Source: Stenotrophomonas maltophilia (GTDB lineage Bacteria > Pseudomonadota > Gammaproteobacteria > Xanthomonadales > Xanthomonadaceae). From it: DNA of 64,000 nucleotides. Location: positions 434,001-498,000 of the forward strand of contig NZ_NIVS01000020.1 of assembly GCF_002205165.1 (NCBI RefSeq), read 5' to 3'. Below, one piece after another: positions 9,079 to 20,087 of the stretch. Positions within the stretch are counted from its first letter, which is position 1, and each line of letters starts with the position of its first letter. The notes under the pieces were generated by a model. That model was not told the DNA's origin. It worked only from the letters and a program-made list of their open reading frames with translations, and searched no databases. A program made the translations under genes and the position numbers.

Positions 9079-9741
9079 ATGCTGGATACCGTGGAAAACG
9101 AAACCGGCGCCGACCCGCAGTGGTCGGTGCTGTGGCTGCATGGCCTGGGTGCCGATGGCCATGACTTCGCCCCGATCGTGCCCGAACTGGTGCGCCCGCA
9201 CTGGCCGGCGATCCGCTTCGTGTTCCCGCATGCGCCGGTGCAGCCGATCACGATCAACAACGGCGTGCCGATGCGCGCCTGGTACGACATCGTCAGCATG
9301 GACTTCCGTTCGCGCGCCGACAGTGCCGGCGTGGATGCATCGATCGTGGAGCTGGAGCTGCTGATCGAGCGCGAGATCGCCCGCGGCATTCCAGCAGAAC
9401 GCATCCTGCTGGCCGGCTTCTCGCAGGGCGGGGCGGTGATCCTCAGCGCGCTGTTGCGCCGCACCCGTCCGCTGGCCGGGCTGATCGCGCTGTCGACCTA
9501 TCTGCCGGATCCGGCCAAGGCCGCTGCCGCGCGCGTGGCCGATGCCATCAGCGTGCCGGTGTTCATGGCCCATGGCACGCAGGACCCGGTGATTCCGGTG
9601 GCGATTGCCGAGCACACCGCACAGACGCTGAGCGCGCTCGGCCTGCCGGTGGAGTGGCACACCTATACGATGGCTCACCAGGTCTGTGCCGAGGAACTGG
9701 GCGCACTGGGCAACTGGCTCGAGGCGCGTTTCGCCGCCTGA
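9079..9741 (+). CDS. Phospholipase/carboxylesterase family alpha/beta hydrolase
   Basis: A 220-residue cytosolic serine hydrolase of the EstB/acyl-protein-thioesterase type. Visible elements: LWLHGLGADGHDF (oxyanion region), the nucleophile elbow GFSQGG, the acid in HGTQDPVIP and the catalytic His in AHQVCAEE. Length and motif order match bacterial carboxylesterases acting on short-chain esters. It ends 4 bases before the downstream histidine kinase gene, so the three genes to 11531 may be one transcript. The physiological substrate cannot be read from the sequence. Confidence 0.92.
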   Translation: MLDTVENETGADPQWSVLWLHGLGADGHDFAPIVPELVRPHWPAIRFVFPHAPVQPITINNGVPMRAWYDIVSMDFRSRADSAGVDASIVELELLIEREIARGIPAERILLAGFSQGGAVILSALLRRTRPLAGLIALSTYLPDPAKAAAARVADAISVPVFMAHGTQDPVIPVAIAEHTAQTLSALGLPVEWHTYTMAHQVCAEELGALGNWLEARFAA

Positions 9742-9745
9742 CCGA

Positions 9746-10792
9746 ATGAACGACCCGCGCCAGCAGTCCTGGTTGCCCGAACTGTGCCGCCTGCCGCGCC
9801 TGGCGGCGATGCTGGGGTTGGCCGAGCTGGTGGTCGTCGTGGTGGCGCTGGCGCCCGACGGCAGTCGCCACTGGACGCTGCCGGACTTCCTGTCTGCCAG
9901 CGGCTTCGCATTGTGGCTGGCGCTGGCGGTGACGGTCAGCCTGTGCAGCGTGCGCGCGATGCTCTCGCGCCTGCCCGAAGTGCCGGGCATGGTGCTGGTG
10001 GTGCTGATGACCGGGCTGATCGCCGGTGCGTGTGCGGCGATCGTGCATGCGCTGTACGGCGTGCTCGGCGGCAGCAGCTTTGCGCAGGCGGTCGGCTTCT
10101 GGCGGTTCACGCTGGGCAGCGCGGCGATGACCGCGCTGATCACCGCCCTGGCGCTGCGCTACTTCTACGTCAGCGATCGCGGCAGCGCGCAGATGCTGGC
10201 CAACGCACGGGCCCAGGCCGATGCATTGCAGGCACGGATCCGGCCGCACTTCCTGTTCAACAGCATGAACCTGATCGCCAGCCTGCTGCGTCGCGATCCG
10301 GACGTGGCCGAGCGTGCGGTGCTGGACCTGTCGGATCTGTTCCGCGCTGCGCTCGGGGCCGGCGATGGCGACTCCACTTTGCAGGCCGAGTGCGAACTGG
10401 CCGAGCGGTATCTGTCGATCGAGTCGCTGCGGTTGGGCGAGCGCCTCAAAGTGATCTGGCTGCGCGACGAGCCGCTGCCGTGGTCGCTGCCGATGCCGCG
10501 GCTGGTGCTCCAGCCGCTGGTCGAGAACGCCGTGCTGCATGGCATCTCGCGGGTGCCGGCGGGCGGCACGATCGTGCTGGCGCTGTCCAGCGATGGAACG
10601 CATCTGCGCATCCGCGTGCGCAACCCGGCACCGGATCCGGCCACGCGCGGGCTGCCGCTGCTGCAGGGCGCCGGCCACGCACAACGCAACATCGCCCACC
10701 GCCTGGCCTGGCGCTTCGGCCCGGCAGCGCGGATGACGGGGGCGTGGGCCGACGGCTACTATGCTTGCGAAATCACGGTCCCGGTCGAGTGA
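9746..10792 (+). CDS. LytS-family sensor histidine kinase, AlgZ/FimS-like
   Basis: A 348-residue sensor kinase with four predicted N-terminal membrane helices (to about residue 145), then a His_kinase domain with the H-box RPHFLFNSMNLIASLL and a degenerate ATPase domain (LQPLVENAVLHG as N-box). The start at 9746 follows the esterase stop by 4 bases. The stop overlaps the Shine-Dalgarno sequence of the following LytTR regulator, its obvious partner. In Pseudomonas the related AlgZ/FimS-AlgR pair controls type IV pili and exopolysaccharide. The same role here is an inference. Confidence 0.93.
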   Translation: MNDPRQQSWLPELCRLPRLAAMLGLAELVVVVVALAPDGSRHWTLPDFLSASGFALWLALAVTVSLCSVRAMLSRLPEVPGMVLVVLMTGLIAGACAAIVHALYGVLGGSSFAQAVGFWRFTLGSAAMTALITALALRYFYVSDRGSAQMLANARAQADALQARIRPHFLFNSMNLIASLLRRDPDVAERAVLDLSDLFRAALGAGDGDSTLQAECELAERYLSIESLRLGERLKVIWLRDEPLPWSLPMPRLVLQPLVENAVLHGISRVPAGGTIVLALSSDGTHLRIRVRNPAPDPATRGLPLLQGAGHAQRNIAHRLAWRFGPAARMTGAWADGYYACEITVPVE

Positions 10793-10802
10793 GGAAAGTG
10801 TC

Positions 10803-11531
10803 TTGAAGGTGGTGATCGCCGACGACGAACCGCTGGCCCGCGAGCGCCTGCGCGCCCTGCTCGCCGACCAGGCGGGCATCGAGGTCGTGGCCGAGGCCGA
10901 GAACGGCGAACAGGCGCTGCATGCCTGCGCGGAACTGCAGCCGGACCTGGTCCTGCTCGACATCGCCATGCCCGGCCTGGACGGGCTGGAGGCCGCGCGT
11001 CATCTGGCCACCTTCGAACCACGGCCGGCGGTGGTGTTCTGCACCGCATACGACGCGCATGCGCTGTCCGCATTCGAGGCGGCGGCCATCGACTACCTGA
11101 TGAAGCCGGTGCGCCCCGAGCGTCTGGCTGCCGCGCTGGAGCGTGCGCGGACCTTCCTGGCCGGCCGCAGCGGCCCGGCGACCGCCGCCAGCCAACAGGC
11201 CCGCACCCTGCTGTGCGCACGCCTGCGCGGCAGCCTGCGGCTGATCCCGGTCGAGGACATCCACTACCTGCAGGCCGAAGAGAAATACGTGGTCGTGCAC
11301 CACGCCCGCGGCGAAGACCTGCTGGAAGAATCGCTGAAGTCGCTGGAAGAGGAATTCGGCAACCGTTTCGTGCGCATCCACCGCAATTGCCTGGTCGCCC
11401 GGCACGAACTGGTCGAGCTGCGACGAAATGGCGCAGGCCAGGTCCAGGCGGTCCTGCGGCATGGCCACGGGCCGCTGGAAGTCAGCCGCCGCTGCGTGGC
11501 CAGCCTCAAACAGGACCTCAAGCACCTCTGA
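10803..11531 (+). CDS. LytTR-family response regulator, AlgR-like
   Basis: A 242-residue two-component regulator with a receiver domain (acidic pocket D7-D8, phosphoacceptor Asp53 in LVLLDIAMPG, Lys in YLMKPVRP), then a LytTR DNA-binding domain (YLQAEEKYVVVHH, FVRIHRNCLV). The start is set at TTG 10803: it gives the family N terminus (M)KVVIADDEPLAR and has AGGA at 10792-10795, 7 bases upstream; no in-frame ATG fits. It directly follows its kinase. DNA targets are unknown. Confidence 0.93.
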   Translation: MKVVIADDEPLARERLRALLADQAGIEVVAEAENGEQALHACAELQPDLVLLDIAMPGLDGLEAARHLATFEPRPAVVFCTAYDAHALSAFEAAAIDYLMKPVRPERLAAALERARTFLAGRSGPATAASQQARTLLCARLRGSLRLIPVEDIHYLQAEEKYVVVHHARGEDLLEESLKSLEEEFGNRFVRIHRNCLVARHELVELRRNGAGQVQAVLRHGHGPLEVSRRCVASLKQDLKHL

Positions 11532-11616
11532 GCGAGGGCGGAGCCACGGCCTTCCCATCGGCCCCGGCTTGCAGTGACCGTTGGTCGATACGCCTGTGTG
11601 CGTCGATAATGGCGCC

Positions 11617-12528
11617 ATGAAGACCCTGCGCATCGCCACCCGAAAGAGCCCGCTTGCCCTGTGGCAGAGCGAATATGTCGCCGACCGCCTGCGCCAGGCG
11701 CATCCCGGGCTGGACGTGGTGCTGGTCCCGATGAGCACGCGCGGCGATGAGGTGCTGGACCGTTCACTCGCGGCGATCGGTGGCAAGGGCCTGTTCCTCA
11801 AGGAACTGGAGCTGGCGATGCTGCGCGGTGAAGCCGACTGCGCCGTGCATTCGCTCAAGGACGTGCCGATGGAACTGGACGCGCCGTTCGCGCTGCCGGC
11901 GATGCTGACCCGTCATGACGCGGCCGATGGATTCATTTCCAACCTGTACGCCTCGCTGGAGGCGCTGCCGATCGGCGCGCGGGTGGGTACCTCGTCGCTG
12001 CGCCGCCAGGCCCAGCTGCGCGCGCTGCGCCCCGACCTGGACCTGCAGGACCTGCGCGGCAACGTCAACACACGCTTGGCCAAGCTCGACAACGGCGGCT
12101 ACGACGCGATCGTGCTGGCGGTGGCCGGGCTGGAGCGCCTGGGACTGGGCAACCGCATCGTGGCGCGCCTGGCCGCACCGGACTGGTTGCCGGCCCCGGC
12201 GCAGGGCGCGGTCACGGTGGAATGCAACGGCGAGGACGCGGCAGTGATGGGCCTGTTCGCGGCGCTGGACGATGCCGACACGCGTGCCTGCGTGGAAGCC
12301 GAGCGCGCCATGAACCGCGCGCTGCACGGCAGCTGCCACGTGCCGGTGGCCGGCTTCGCGCAATGGGAAGGCGAGGACCTGTTCCTGCAGGGGCTGGTCG
12401 GCGGTGTCGCCGATGGCCGCATCGTGCGCGCCGAGGCACGTGGCCCGGCCAGTGATCCGGAAACGCTGGGCCAACGTGTCGCGCGGGGTCTGCTGGATGC
12501 CGGTGCCGGGGAACTGCTGGGCGTTTGA
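11617..12528 (+). CDS. hemC: Porphobilinogen deaminase (hydroxymethylbilane synthase)
   Basis: Joins four porphobilinogen molecules into hydroxymethylbilane in haem synthesis. The 303-residue length is typical. Motifs: [13 protein letters not shown] at the N terminus, [19 protein letters not shown] and the dipyrromethane-cofactor cysteine in HGSCHVPV (Cys240). ATG 11617 is chosen over an upstream open extension because the fold begins at MKTLRIA. hemD is not adjacent. The gene lies next to the AlgZR-like pair, as hemC does in Pseudomonas. Confidence 0.97.
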   Translation: MKTLRIATRKSPLALWQSEYVADRLRQAHPGLDVVLVPMSTRGDEVLDRSLAAIGGKGLFLKELELAMLRGEADCAVHSLKDVPMELDAPFALPAMLTRHDAADGFISNLYASLEALPIGARVGTSSLRRQAQLRALRPDLDLQDLRGNVNTRLAKLDNGGYDAIVLAVAGLERLGLGNRIVARLAAPDWLPAPAQGAVTVECNGEDAAVMGLFAALDDADTRACVEAERAMNRALHGSCHVPVAGFAQWEGEDLFLQGLVGGVADGRIVRAEARGPASDPETLGQRVARGLLDAGAGELLGV

Positions 12529-12537
12529 ATCCAGGCG

Positions 12538-12585
12538 AGTGCCGGCCAGCGGCCGGCACTGCATCACGCGGTGGGCGCGAGGCGC
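12538..12585. repeat. Two REP-like hairpins between convergent genes
   Basis: The perfect inverted repeat AGTGCCGGCC-AGC-GGCCGGCACT (12538-12560) is followed by a GCGGTGGGCGCGA...GCGCCCGCC hairpin (about 12568-12590). The second shares GCGGTGGGCGCGA with the atpD-atpC spacer at 33040. There is no U-run. It probably ends hemC and the convergent gene. Confidence 0.55.
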
Positions 12586-12594
12586 CCGCCTGGA

Positions 12595-13371
12595 TTACTT
12601 GAACTTGTAGACCACGTTCATCGTGGTCAGCGTGTCGGTCTTGCGCTTGTCATCGGCGACGTCGCTGTTGTGACGCGCCTGCCAGCCGGCCTTCAGCGCC
12701 AGATGCTCGTTCATGCTGACCGACACGCCGAAATCGTTCTGCGCGAAGGTGTTGTACGACCCCGATTCGACCAGCAGCGTGTTCACCAGGTCGGTGTTCG
12801 GGGTCAGTGTGTACTTGAGATCGAACAGGCCACGGCCGATCAGGCCGGTGCGGGTCGAGTCGTCTTCGGTGTTGTGGGTGCGGCGCACACCGGGACCGAT
12901 CTGCGCATCCATGTAGAAGCGCTCGGCGTCGATGATCCGGGTGCCGTAACCCAGACCGAACGAACTCTGGCGGTCGTAGGTGGCGAAATCGTCGCGCTCG
13001 TAACGCACGGTGGCGGTGATCTGGCGGTGTTCGCCCAGCTGCAGCGCGCTGCCGGCACTGCCGGTGTAGCGGTTGGCGGTGGTGTTGCGGCGGCGGATGG
13101 TGGTGCCGTCGTCATTGGTATCGGTGTATTCCGAGCGCGAGCGCAGGCCGAACAGGTCCATGCTGTGCACCCAGTCATCGTCGGTGTAGCGCAGGCGCAG
13201 ACGACCGTTGAAGCTCTCGGTATTGCTGTTGCCGCGGGCCGAGGCAAAGCCCAGTTCACCGCCACTGCCGCTCCAGGGGGAGGTCATCGCCGCCAGTTCG
13301 GCAACGTCCTGTGCATAAACCGCCGGGGCGCAGAGCAGCAGGGGAACAAGCAACGAAACGCGCAGGGACAT
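12595..13371 (-). CDS. DUF481 (YdiY-like) outer-membrane protein
   Basis: A 258-residue exported protein with signal peptide MSLRVSLLVPLLLCAPAVYA and cleavage after AYA-like VYA. The mature part is rich in alternating beta strands and ends in an aromatic-containing VVYKFK. The GELGFASARGNSNTESFNGRLRL motif region marks DUF481 proteins, predicted salt-inducible outer-membrane barrels of unknown function. The ATG at 13371 is preferred to an upstream in-frame ATG because it starts the signal peptide directly. Not in an operon. Confidence 0.85.
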   Translation of the reverse strand: MSLRVSLLVPLLLCAPAVYAQDVAELAAMTSPWSGSGGELGFASARGNSNTESFNGRLRLRYTDDDWVHSMDLFGLRSRSEYTDTNDDGTTIRRRNTTANRYTGSAGSALQLGEHRQITATVRYERDDFATYDRQSSFGLGYGTRIIDAERFYMDAQIGPGVRRTHNTEDDSTRTGLIGRGLFDLKYTLTPNTDLVNTLLVESGSYNTFAQNDFGVSVSMNEHLALKAGWQARHNSDVADDKRKTDTLTTMNVVYKFK

Positions 13372-13493
13372 CAACGGTTCTCCGTGATCGGACAAGGGGG
13401 AGGGACAACAAGGGGGGGATGATACTTGATGCGTTCAGCGTCACATTCGGATAAGCGCCCCGGCTTTAGGGCACGTTCGGCCTCGGCCCCTGT

Positions 13494-14105
13494 TCAGGGA
13501 ATATCGATGCGCAGTGAGGCGTCATCGAAGCGCGAATAGGTCACGGTGATCCGGAACGGCTGCCCGTTGGTCTCACCCTTGCGCTCGATCTGCACCGGCA
13601 GGCCCTGCGCATTGATCCAGTACAGCAGGCCGTCGGGCGCTGCAGTGGCGTGGCGGACCTCGTATTTGTGCGCGCGCTGGCCACCGGCCCGTTCCTCGCC
13701 GAGGTCGCGCACCTGCAGCTGGGCCGGCTCCAGATCGGCCGGCAATGGATTGCGCCACTGGGCCAGCATCCCTTCGGGCACCGGGATCTGGCGCACTTCG
13801 CCGGCCCGCTGCAGGAAGAAGGTGCCGCCGACGATCGTCTGCGGGCCGTCGTCGGTGATCAGGCGGTAGCGGTCCGGGGCCACGTAGTCCAGCTGCGCCT
13901 CCACGGCGCGCGGGCCCTGCATCTTCATCACCGCATGGAAGCTGCGCAGCTGGCCGAAGCGCTGGCTGGCGGCCAGCACGGTGCCGACCGGGTCAGCCGC
14001 CTGCGCGGTTGCGGCAGGCACCGCGGCCACAGGCGTTTCAGTGCGCCCACAGCCACTGAGCAGCAGGGCGGCGGCGGACAGGGCAAGGGCGGGCAACAGG
14101 CGCAT
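13494..14105 (-). CDS. Putative lipoprotein, LolA-like fold possible
   Basis: A 203-residue protein with a lipoprotein signal sequence MRLLPALALSAAALLLSGC (lipobox LSGC). The mature part contains FHAVMKMQGPRAVEAQLDYVAPDRYRL and a later VQIERKGE/FRITVTYSRFD segment, resembling LolA/LolB-like outer-membrane lipoprotein folds that bind lipid. This comparison is weak and the function is unknown. Longer upstream in-frame ATGs exist, but only this start places the signal peptide correctly. It diverges from the WYL regulator gene. Confidence 0.75.
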   Translation of the reverse strand: MRLLPALALSAAALLLSGCGRTETPVAAVPAATAQAADPVGTVLAASQRFGQLRSFHAVMKMQGPRAVEAQLDYVAPDRYRLITDDGPQTIVGGTFFLQRAGEVRQIPVPEGMLAQWRNPLPADLEPAQLQVRDLGEERAGGQRAHKYEVRHATAAPDGLLYWINAQGLPVQIERKGETNGQPFRITVTYSRFDDASLRIDIP

Positions 14106-14195
14106 GACGGGCGGCAGCAGGCGGTGGGGGCCCCACGATAGCCGAAGATGCAGCTCAAGCCGCCACAACGACGGCGACTCGGACATAATCGGGTC

Positions 14196-15161
14196 ATGGA
14201 CCGATATGAACGCATCAACGCCCTGCATCGCCTGCTCAAGTCCGCCCGTTACCCGGTAACGGTGGCGGCACTGCAGGAAAAACTGGAGTGTTCCCGCGCG
14301 ACTGTCTACCGCGACCTGGCCTTTCTGCGCGATGCGCTGATGGCGCCGGTGGAAGGCGATGGCGAGGCGGGCTTCCGCTACCAGGCCGACGAAAGCGACC
14401 GCTTCGAGCTGCCGGGCCTGTGGCTGAGCTCGGAAGAACTGCATGCGCTGCTGGCCTCCCAGCACCTGCTCTCGCGTACGGGGGGCGGCGTGCTGTCCTC
14501 GGTGCTGGCCCCGCTGCAGCAGCGCATCGAAGGCCTGCTGGCCGCGCAGGCCGGCGTTTCGACCTGGCCGGTCGACCGGGTCCGGGTGATCCCGCACCGC
14601 GGCCGCAAATTCGATGAGGCCAGCTTCCGTGCGGTGGCCTCGGCGGTGCTGGAGCGCAAGCAGCTGGCCTTCGAGTACCGGGCCCGTTCGACGGATGAGG
14701 CGACCCAGCGCACCGTGTCGCCGCAGCGCATGACCCATTACCGCGACAACTGGTACCTCGATGCCTGGGACCACGGCCGCGAGGGCCTGCGCAGCTTCGC
14801 CGTGGACCGCATCTACAAGGCACGCGTGATCGATACCACCGCGCGCGATGTGGATGAGAGCGAGCTGGACGAGCAGCTGGGTGCCAGCTACGGCATCTTC
14901 TCCGGGCCGCCCAAAGGCTGGGCCACCATCGTGTTCAGCGCCAAGGCTGCGCGCTGGGTGGCCGATGAGCACTGGCATTCCAAGCAGCAGGGCCGCTTCC
15001 TGCCCGATGGCCGCTATGAGCTGAAACTGCCTTACAGCGTTTCGCGCGAGCTGCTGATGGATGTGCTGCACTACGGCTCGGACGCGGAAATCGTCGAGCC
15101 GGTGATGCTGCGCGAACAGGCCAAGGCATTGCTGGCCCTGGCGCTGACCAGCTACGAGTAA
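14196..15161 (+). CDS. WYL-domain transcriptional regulator (YafY/DeoR-type HTH)
   Basis: A 321-residue cytosolic regulator. The N-terminal HTH_11 domain (residues 1-60: RYPVTVAALQEKLECSRATVYRDL) is followed by a WYL domain (ERKQLAFEYRA, SPQRMTHYRDNWYLDAWD with the RxxRxY-like pattern, LRSFAVDRI) and a WCX extension at the C terminus. WYL domains sense nucleic acid or nucleotide ligands in several defence and repair regulators. The target here is unknown, with no defence genes nearby. The ATG at 14196 starts the HTH. Confidence 0.92.
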   Translation: MDRYERINALHRLLKSARYPVTVAALQEKLECSRATVYRDLAFLRDALMAPVEGDGEAGFRYQADESDRFELPGLWLSSEELHALLASQHLLSRTGGGVLSSVLAPLQQRIEGLLAAQAGVSTWPVDRVRVIPHRGRKFDEASFRAVASAVLERKQLAFEYRARSTDEATQRTVSPQRMTHYRDNWYLDAWDHGREGLRSFAVDRIYKARVIDTTARDVDESELDEQLGASYGIFSGPPKGWATIVFSAKAARWVADEHWHSKQQGRFLPDGRYELKLPYSVSRELLMDVLHYGSDAEIVEPVMLREQAKALLALALTSYE

Positions 15162-15274
15162 GCCGGCCCGGCCGGCATCGGCTCATGCCGTGGGGTCATA
15201 TGCCCCGGATTCCGCAAGGGCCGGGGCGTGCGGTATCGTGGGGCGCTGCTGCCCTTACGGATCCCGCTGCCTCC

Positions 15275-16069
15275 ATGAAAAAGTACCTGCTGCTCCCGTT
15301 GTTTGCCGCCTCGCTGGCCCTGGCCGCCTGTGGCAAGCCGGCCAACGATTCCAAGAAGCTGGTGGTCGCCGCTACCGCGGTGCCGCACGCCGAGATCCTC
15401 GCCGTGGTCAAGCCGATCCTGGAAAAGGAAGGCCTGAACCTGGACGTGCGCGTATTCAATGATTACGTGCAGCCCAACGACCAGCTGGTGCAGAAGCAGG
15501 TCGATGTGAACTACTTCCAGACCGAGCCCTACCTGGACGCCTACAATCGCGACCGCAAGACCGACCTGGTCAAGGTGATCGGCGTGCACATCGAGCCCTT
15601 CGGTGCGTACTCGCGCCGCTTCAAATCGCTCGATGCGCTGCCCAACGGCGCCGACGTGGTGATTCCCAACGACCCGAGCAACAACAGCCGCGCGCTGATC
15701 CTGCTGCACAAGGCCGGCGTGATCACGCTCAAGGACCCGACCAATGCGTTGGCGACCCAGCGCGACATCATCGCCAACCCGAAGCAGCTCAAGTTCCGCG
15801 AGCTGGACTCGGCGATGCTGCCGCGCGTGCTGGACCAGGTGGACCTGGCCCTGATCAACACCAACTACGCGCTGGATGCCGGGCTCAACCCGACCCAGGA
15901 TGCGCTGGCGATCGAAAGCAAGGATTCGCCGTACGTGAACTTCCTCGTTGCCCGCCCGGACAACAAGGACGATGCCCGCGTGCAGCAGCTGGCCAAGGCC
16001 CTGACCGGCCCGGAAGTGAAGGCTTTCATCGCCGAGAAGTACAAGGGCGCGGTCCTCCCGGCGTTCTGA
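15275..16069 (+). CDS. metQ: MetQ/NlpA-family lipoprotein, methionine ABC binding protein
   Basis: A 264-residue periplasmic substrate-binding lipoprotein: signal sequence MKKYLLLPLFAASLALAAC (lipobox LAAC), then VAATAVPHAEIL and the NYFQTEPYLDAYN and PNDPSNNSRAL motifs typical of D/L-methionine-binding MetQ. The ATG at 15275 begins the signal peptide. metN and metI are not adjacent, and no S-box or similar leader was seen in the 110 bp upstream. Its permease must be elsewhere, so the methionine assignment rests on family resemblance. Confidence 0.88.
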   Translation: MKKYLLLPLFAASLALAACGKPANDSKKLVVAATAVPHAEILAVVKPILEKEGLNLDVRVFNDYVQPNDQLVQKQVDVNYFQTEPYLDAYNRDRKTDLVKVIGVHIEPFGAYSRRFKSLDALPNGADVVIPNDPSNNSRALILLHKAGVITLKDPTNALATQRDIIANPKQLKFRELDSAMLPRVLDQVDLALINTNYALDAGLNPTQDALAIESKDSPYVNFLVARPDNKDDARVQQLAKALTGPEVKAFIAEKYKGAVLPAF

Positions 16070-16073
16070 GGGG

Positions 16074-17621
<1,548 letters not shown>

Positions 17622-17633
<12 letters not shown>

Positions 17634-19115
17634 AACGCGCGCCTGCAGCGTGGCCGCCAAGGCCTCGCGCTGGCGGGGATCCAGTCGCAGGCCCAGATGG
17701 CCGCGGCGCCACAGCACATCGTCGGCGCTGCGCGCCCATTCGTGTGCGATGAGGTAGTCCAGCTCGCGGTCGTACAGGCCGCCGCCGTGGTCCTGACCCA
17801 ATGCGTCGAGCGTCTGCGCATCATCGAGCAGCCGCATCGCACGCGTGCCGTAGCTGGCGGCCAGGCGCTGCAGCAGGGCAGGGGGCAGGCCAGGGTGACC
17901 GCGCAGCAGTGCATCGGCCACCTCGGCGGCCGTGCCGCCATCGCCCCCCGGCAACGGCGGCCCGCCGGCTGTCCACGCCGCACCCATCTCCGGCAGCGAG
18001 GGTGACAGGCGCCCCAAGGCGTCCTCGGCCAAGGCGCGGTAGGTGGTGAGCTTGCCGCCCAGCACGCTCAGCAGCGGCGCGCCGGCGGTATCCACGTCCA
18101 GCCGGTAATCGCGCGTGACCCGCGACGCATCGCGGTGATGGTCGGCCAGCAGCGGGCGCACCCCGCTGTAGCGCCAGACGATGTCTTCGGCGCGCACGGG
18201 CGCCCGCAGGAACCGGTTCACCGCGTCGAGCAGATAGGCCTGCTCGTCGGCGCGGGGCTGCACCTGCGCCGGATCGCCGTCGTAGTCGGTATCGGTGGTG
18301 CCGATCAGGGTGAAGTCCTGTTCAAAGGGAATCGCAAACACCACCCGCTGGTCGGGTTGCTGGAACAGGTAGGCGCTGTCATGCGCGAACAGGCGCGGCA
18401 CCACCAGGTGGCTGCCCTGCACAAGCCGCAGCCCGAGCGGTGCATCCAGCCCGGCGCGTTGCAGGACCGTGCCGGCCCAAGGCCCGCTGGCATTGACCAC
18501 GCACCGGACGCGGATGCGCTGCACGGCGCCGGTGGCCGTGCGCAGTACCGCCCACCAGTGATCGCGGTGGCGGATCAACTGTTCGCAGCGGGTGCGCGTG
18601 CGGATCTCGGCACCACGCTCGTGCGCGTCCAGTGCGTTGAGCACCACCAGCCGCGCATCGTTGACGCGCGCGTCGGCATATGTGAAGCCGGTCCGGTAAC
18701 CCGGCTGCAACGTCTCGCCGCGGGGATCGCGTTGCAGGTCGATGCGTTGAGAAGCAGGGAAATGCGCATTGGCGCGGCCCAGGTGGTCGTACAGCCACAG
18801 GCCGGCACGCAGCATCCATGCCGGGCGCAGATGGCGCGCATGCGGCAGCACGAACGTGGTCGGGGCAACGAGGTGCGGGGCGAGCTGGCGCAGCGTTTCG
18901 CGTTCGTTGAGCGCCTTGCGCACCAGTGCGATTTCACCCTGCTGCAGGTAGCGCAGGCCACCGTGGATCAGCTTGGTGCTGGCGCTGGAGGTGTGGGCGG
19001 CCAGGTCATCCTGCTCGCACAGGCAGACCGAGAGCCCGCGCCCGGCCGCATCCCGCGCGATCCCGACGCCATTGATGCCGCCACCCACCACCAGCATGTC
19101 GAAGGACTCGCGCAT
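17622..19115 (-). CDS. glpD: Aerobic glycerol-3-phosphate dehydrogenase
   Basis: FAD enzyme at the inner membrane that oxidises glycerol 3-phosphate to dihydroxyacetone phosphate and feeds electrons to quinone. The 497-residue protein has the N-terminal dinucleotide fold VVGGGINGVGIARDA, then SSASTKLIHGGLRYL and the downstream IVWRYSGVRPLL and GGKLTTYR motifs. The start at 19115 (MRESFDML) places the FAD motif at the usual distance; an open frame to 19211 is extra. Transcribed before glpK, with GlpK supplying its substrate. Confidence 0.96.
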
Positions 19116-19207
19116 CGGCTCCCCGGGGCGGATCGGCGTGGTCTGCCGTGGTGGCCAGTGTCGGGCAGTGGTCGGCAACGCCCGATGAAAGTTGCCGACC
19201 CCCAACG

Positions 19208-19234
19208 ACAACGGGCCCGCGAAGGGCCCGTTGT
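19208..19234. terminator. Hairpin downstream of ompW
   Basis: An 11-bp perfect stem ACAACGGGCCC-GCGAA-GGGCCCGTTGT lies between the ompW stop and the glpD start on the same strand. No U-run, so termination is plausible but not certain. Confidence 0.55.
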
Positions 19235-19262
19235 GCGTACTGCATGGAAGCGGACGGCGTGC

Positions 19263-19895
19263 TTAGAAGCGCGCGCCGATGCCGAAGCCCACGGTCCACG
19301 GATCCAGCTTGGCCTTGTCGCCGGTGCCTTCACCGTTGACGGTCAGCTCCGGGCGCGAATGCATGTAGCGGGCATCGGCGCGGGCGAACCAGGTGCTGTT
19401 GATGTTCATGTCCACGCCGACGGTGCCGATGGCGCCCTTGGCGGTCTTCACGCCGATGTGGCCGATGTCGCTGGCGAGATCTTCATTGCTGAAGTTGGAC
19501 TCGTAGTAACCGGCGCCCACGAACGGACGGAACACGTTGTCGGCCTGGCCGAAGTGGTACTGGCCGCTCAGCGCGATCGGCTGCTGTTCGACGGTACCCA
19601 GGCGGGCGCCATCGGTGCCGCGCACGCGGTGATCGAACTTGTCGGCTGCGCCCCACAGTTCCACGGCCCAGTTGTCGTTGATGTAGTAGCTGAAGCTCAG
19701 GGTCGGGGCCGGGCCGCCGTCTACCTTGCGCACGCCATCAAGCGGATCGTTCTTCGGCTGCAGCAGCGACACGCCGCCGACCACGGCGAAGTGCTTGCCC
19801 GAAGCGGTATCAACAGTGCTGTCCTGCGCGAAAGCAGCCGGCGCAAAAGCAAGAGCAGTCAGGGTAGCCAGGGTCAGGGTACGGATGGAGCGCAT
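19263..19895 (-). CDS. ompW: OmpW-family outer-membrane beta-barrel protein
   Basis: A 210-residue exported barrel: signal peptide MRSIRTLTLATLTALAFAPAAFAQ, then strands with PTLSFSYYINDNWAVELW (an OmpW-like hallmark region), FRPFVGAGYYESNFSN and a C-terminal aromatic VGFGIGARF that fits BamA recognition. OmpW forms an eight-stranded barrel with a hydrophobic channel for small apolar molecules. Single-gene unit with an AT-rich spacer upstream. The specific ligand is unknown. Confidence 0.88.
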   Translation of the reverse strand: MRSIRTLTLATLTALAFAPAAFAQDSTVDTASGKHFAVVGGVSLLQPKNDPLDGVRKVDGGPAPTLSFSYYINDNWAVELWGAADKFDHRVRGTDGARLGTVEQQPIALSGQYHFGQADNVFRPFVGAGYYESNFSNEDLASDIGHIGVKTAKGAIGTVGVDMNINSTWFARADARYMHSRPELTVNGEGTGDKAKLDPWTVGFGIGARF

Positions 19896-20087
19896 GGGGG
19901 AATCTCCTCAGGATGTTTTTGTTCTGGGCCCCGGTGTTGTGGGGCGAGGCAACCGTAGTCCCCGCAATATGAATCGCATCCGACGCACGTTAAAATTTAG
20001 TTGTTTCCATTCAGCGATCAGTGCGAAACCGCTGTATTTACGGGCGATCATGCAATGCCTGACATTCATGCATCTGGTGATGGTGTG

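Noticed and set aside
15162-15274. Possible methionine riboswitch before metQ
   Set aside because: The spacer forms GC-rich stems but shows no SAM-I, SAM-II or related conserved core.
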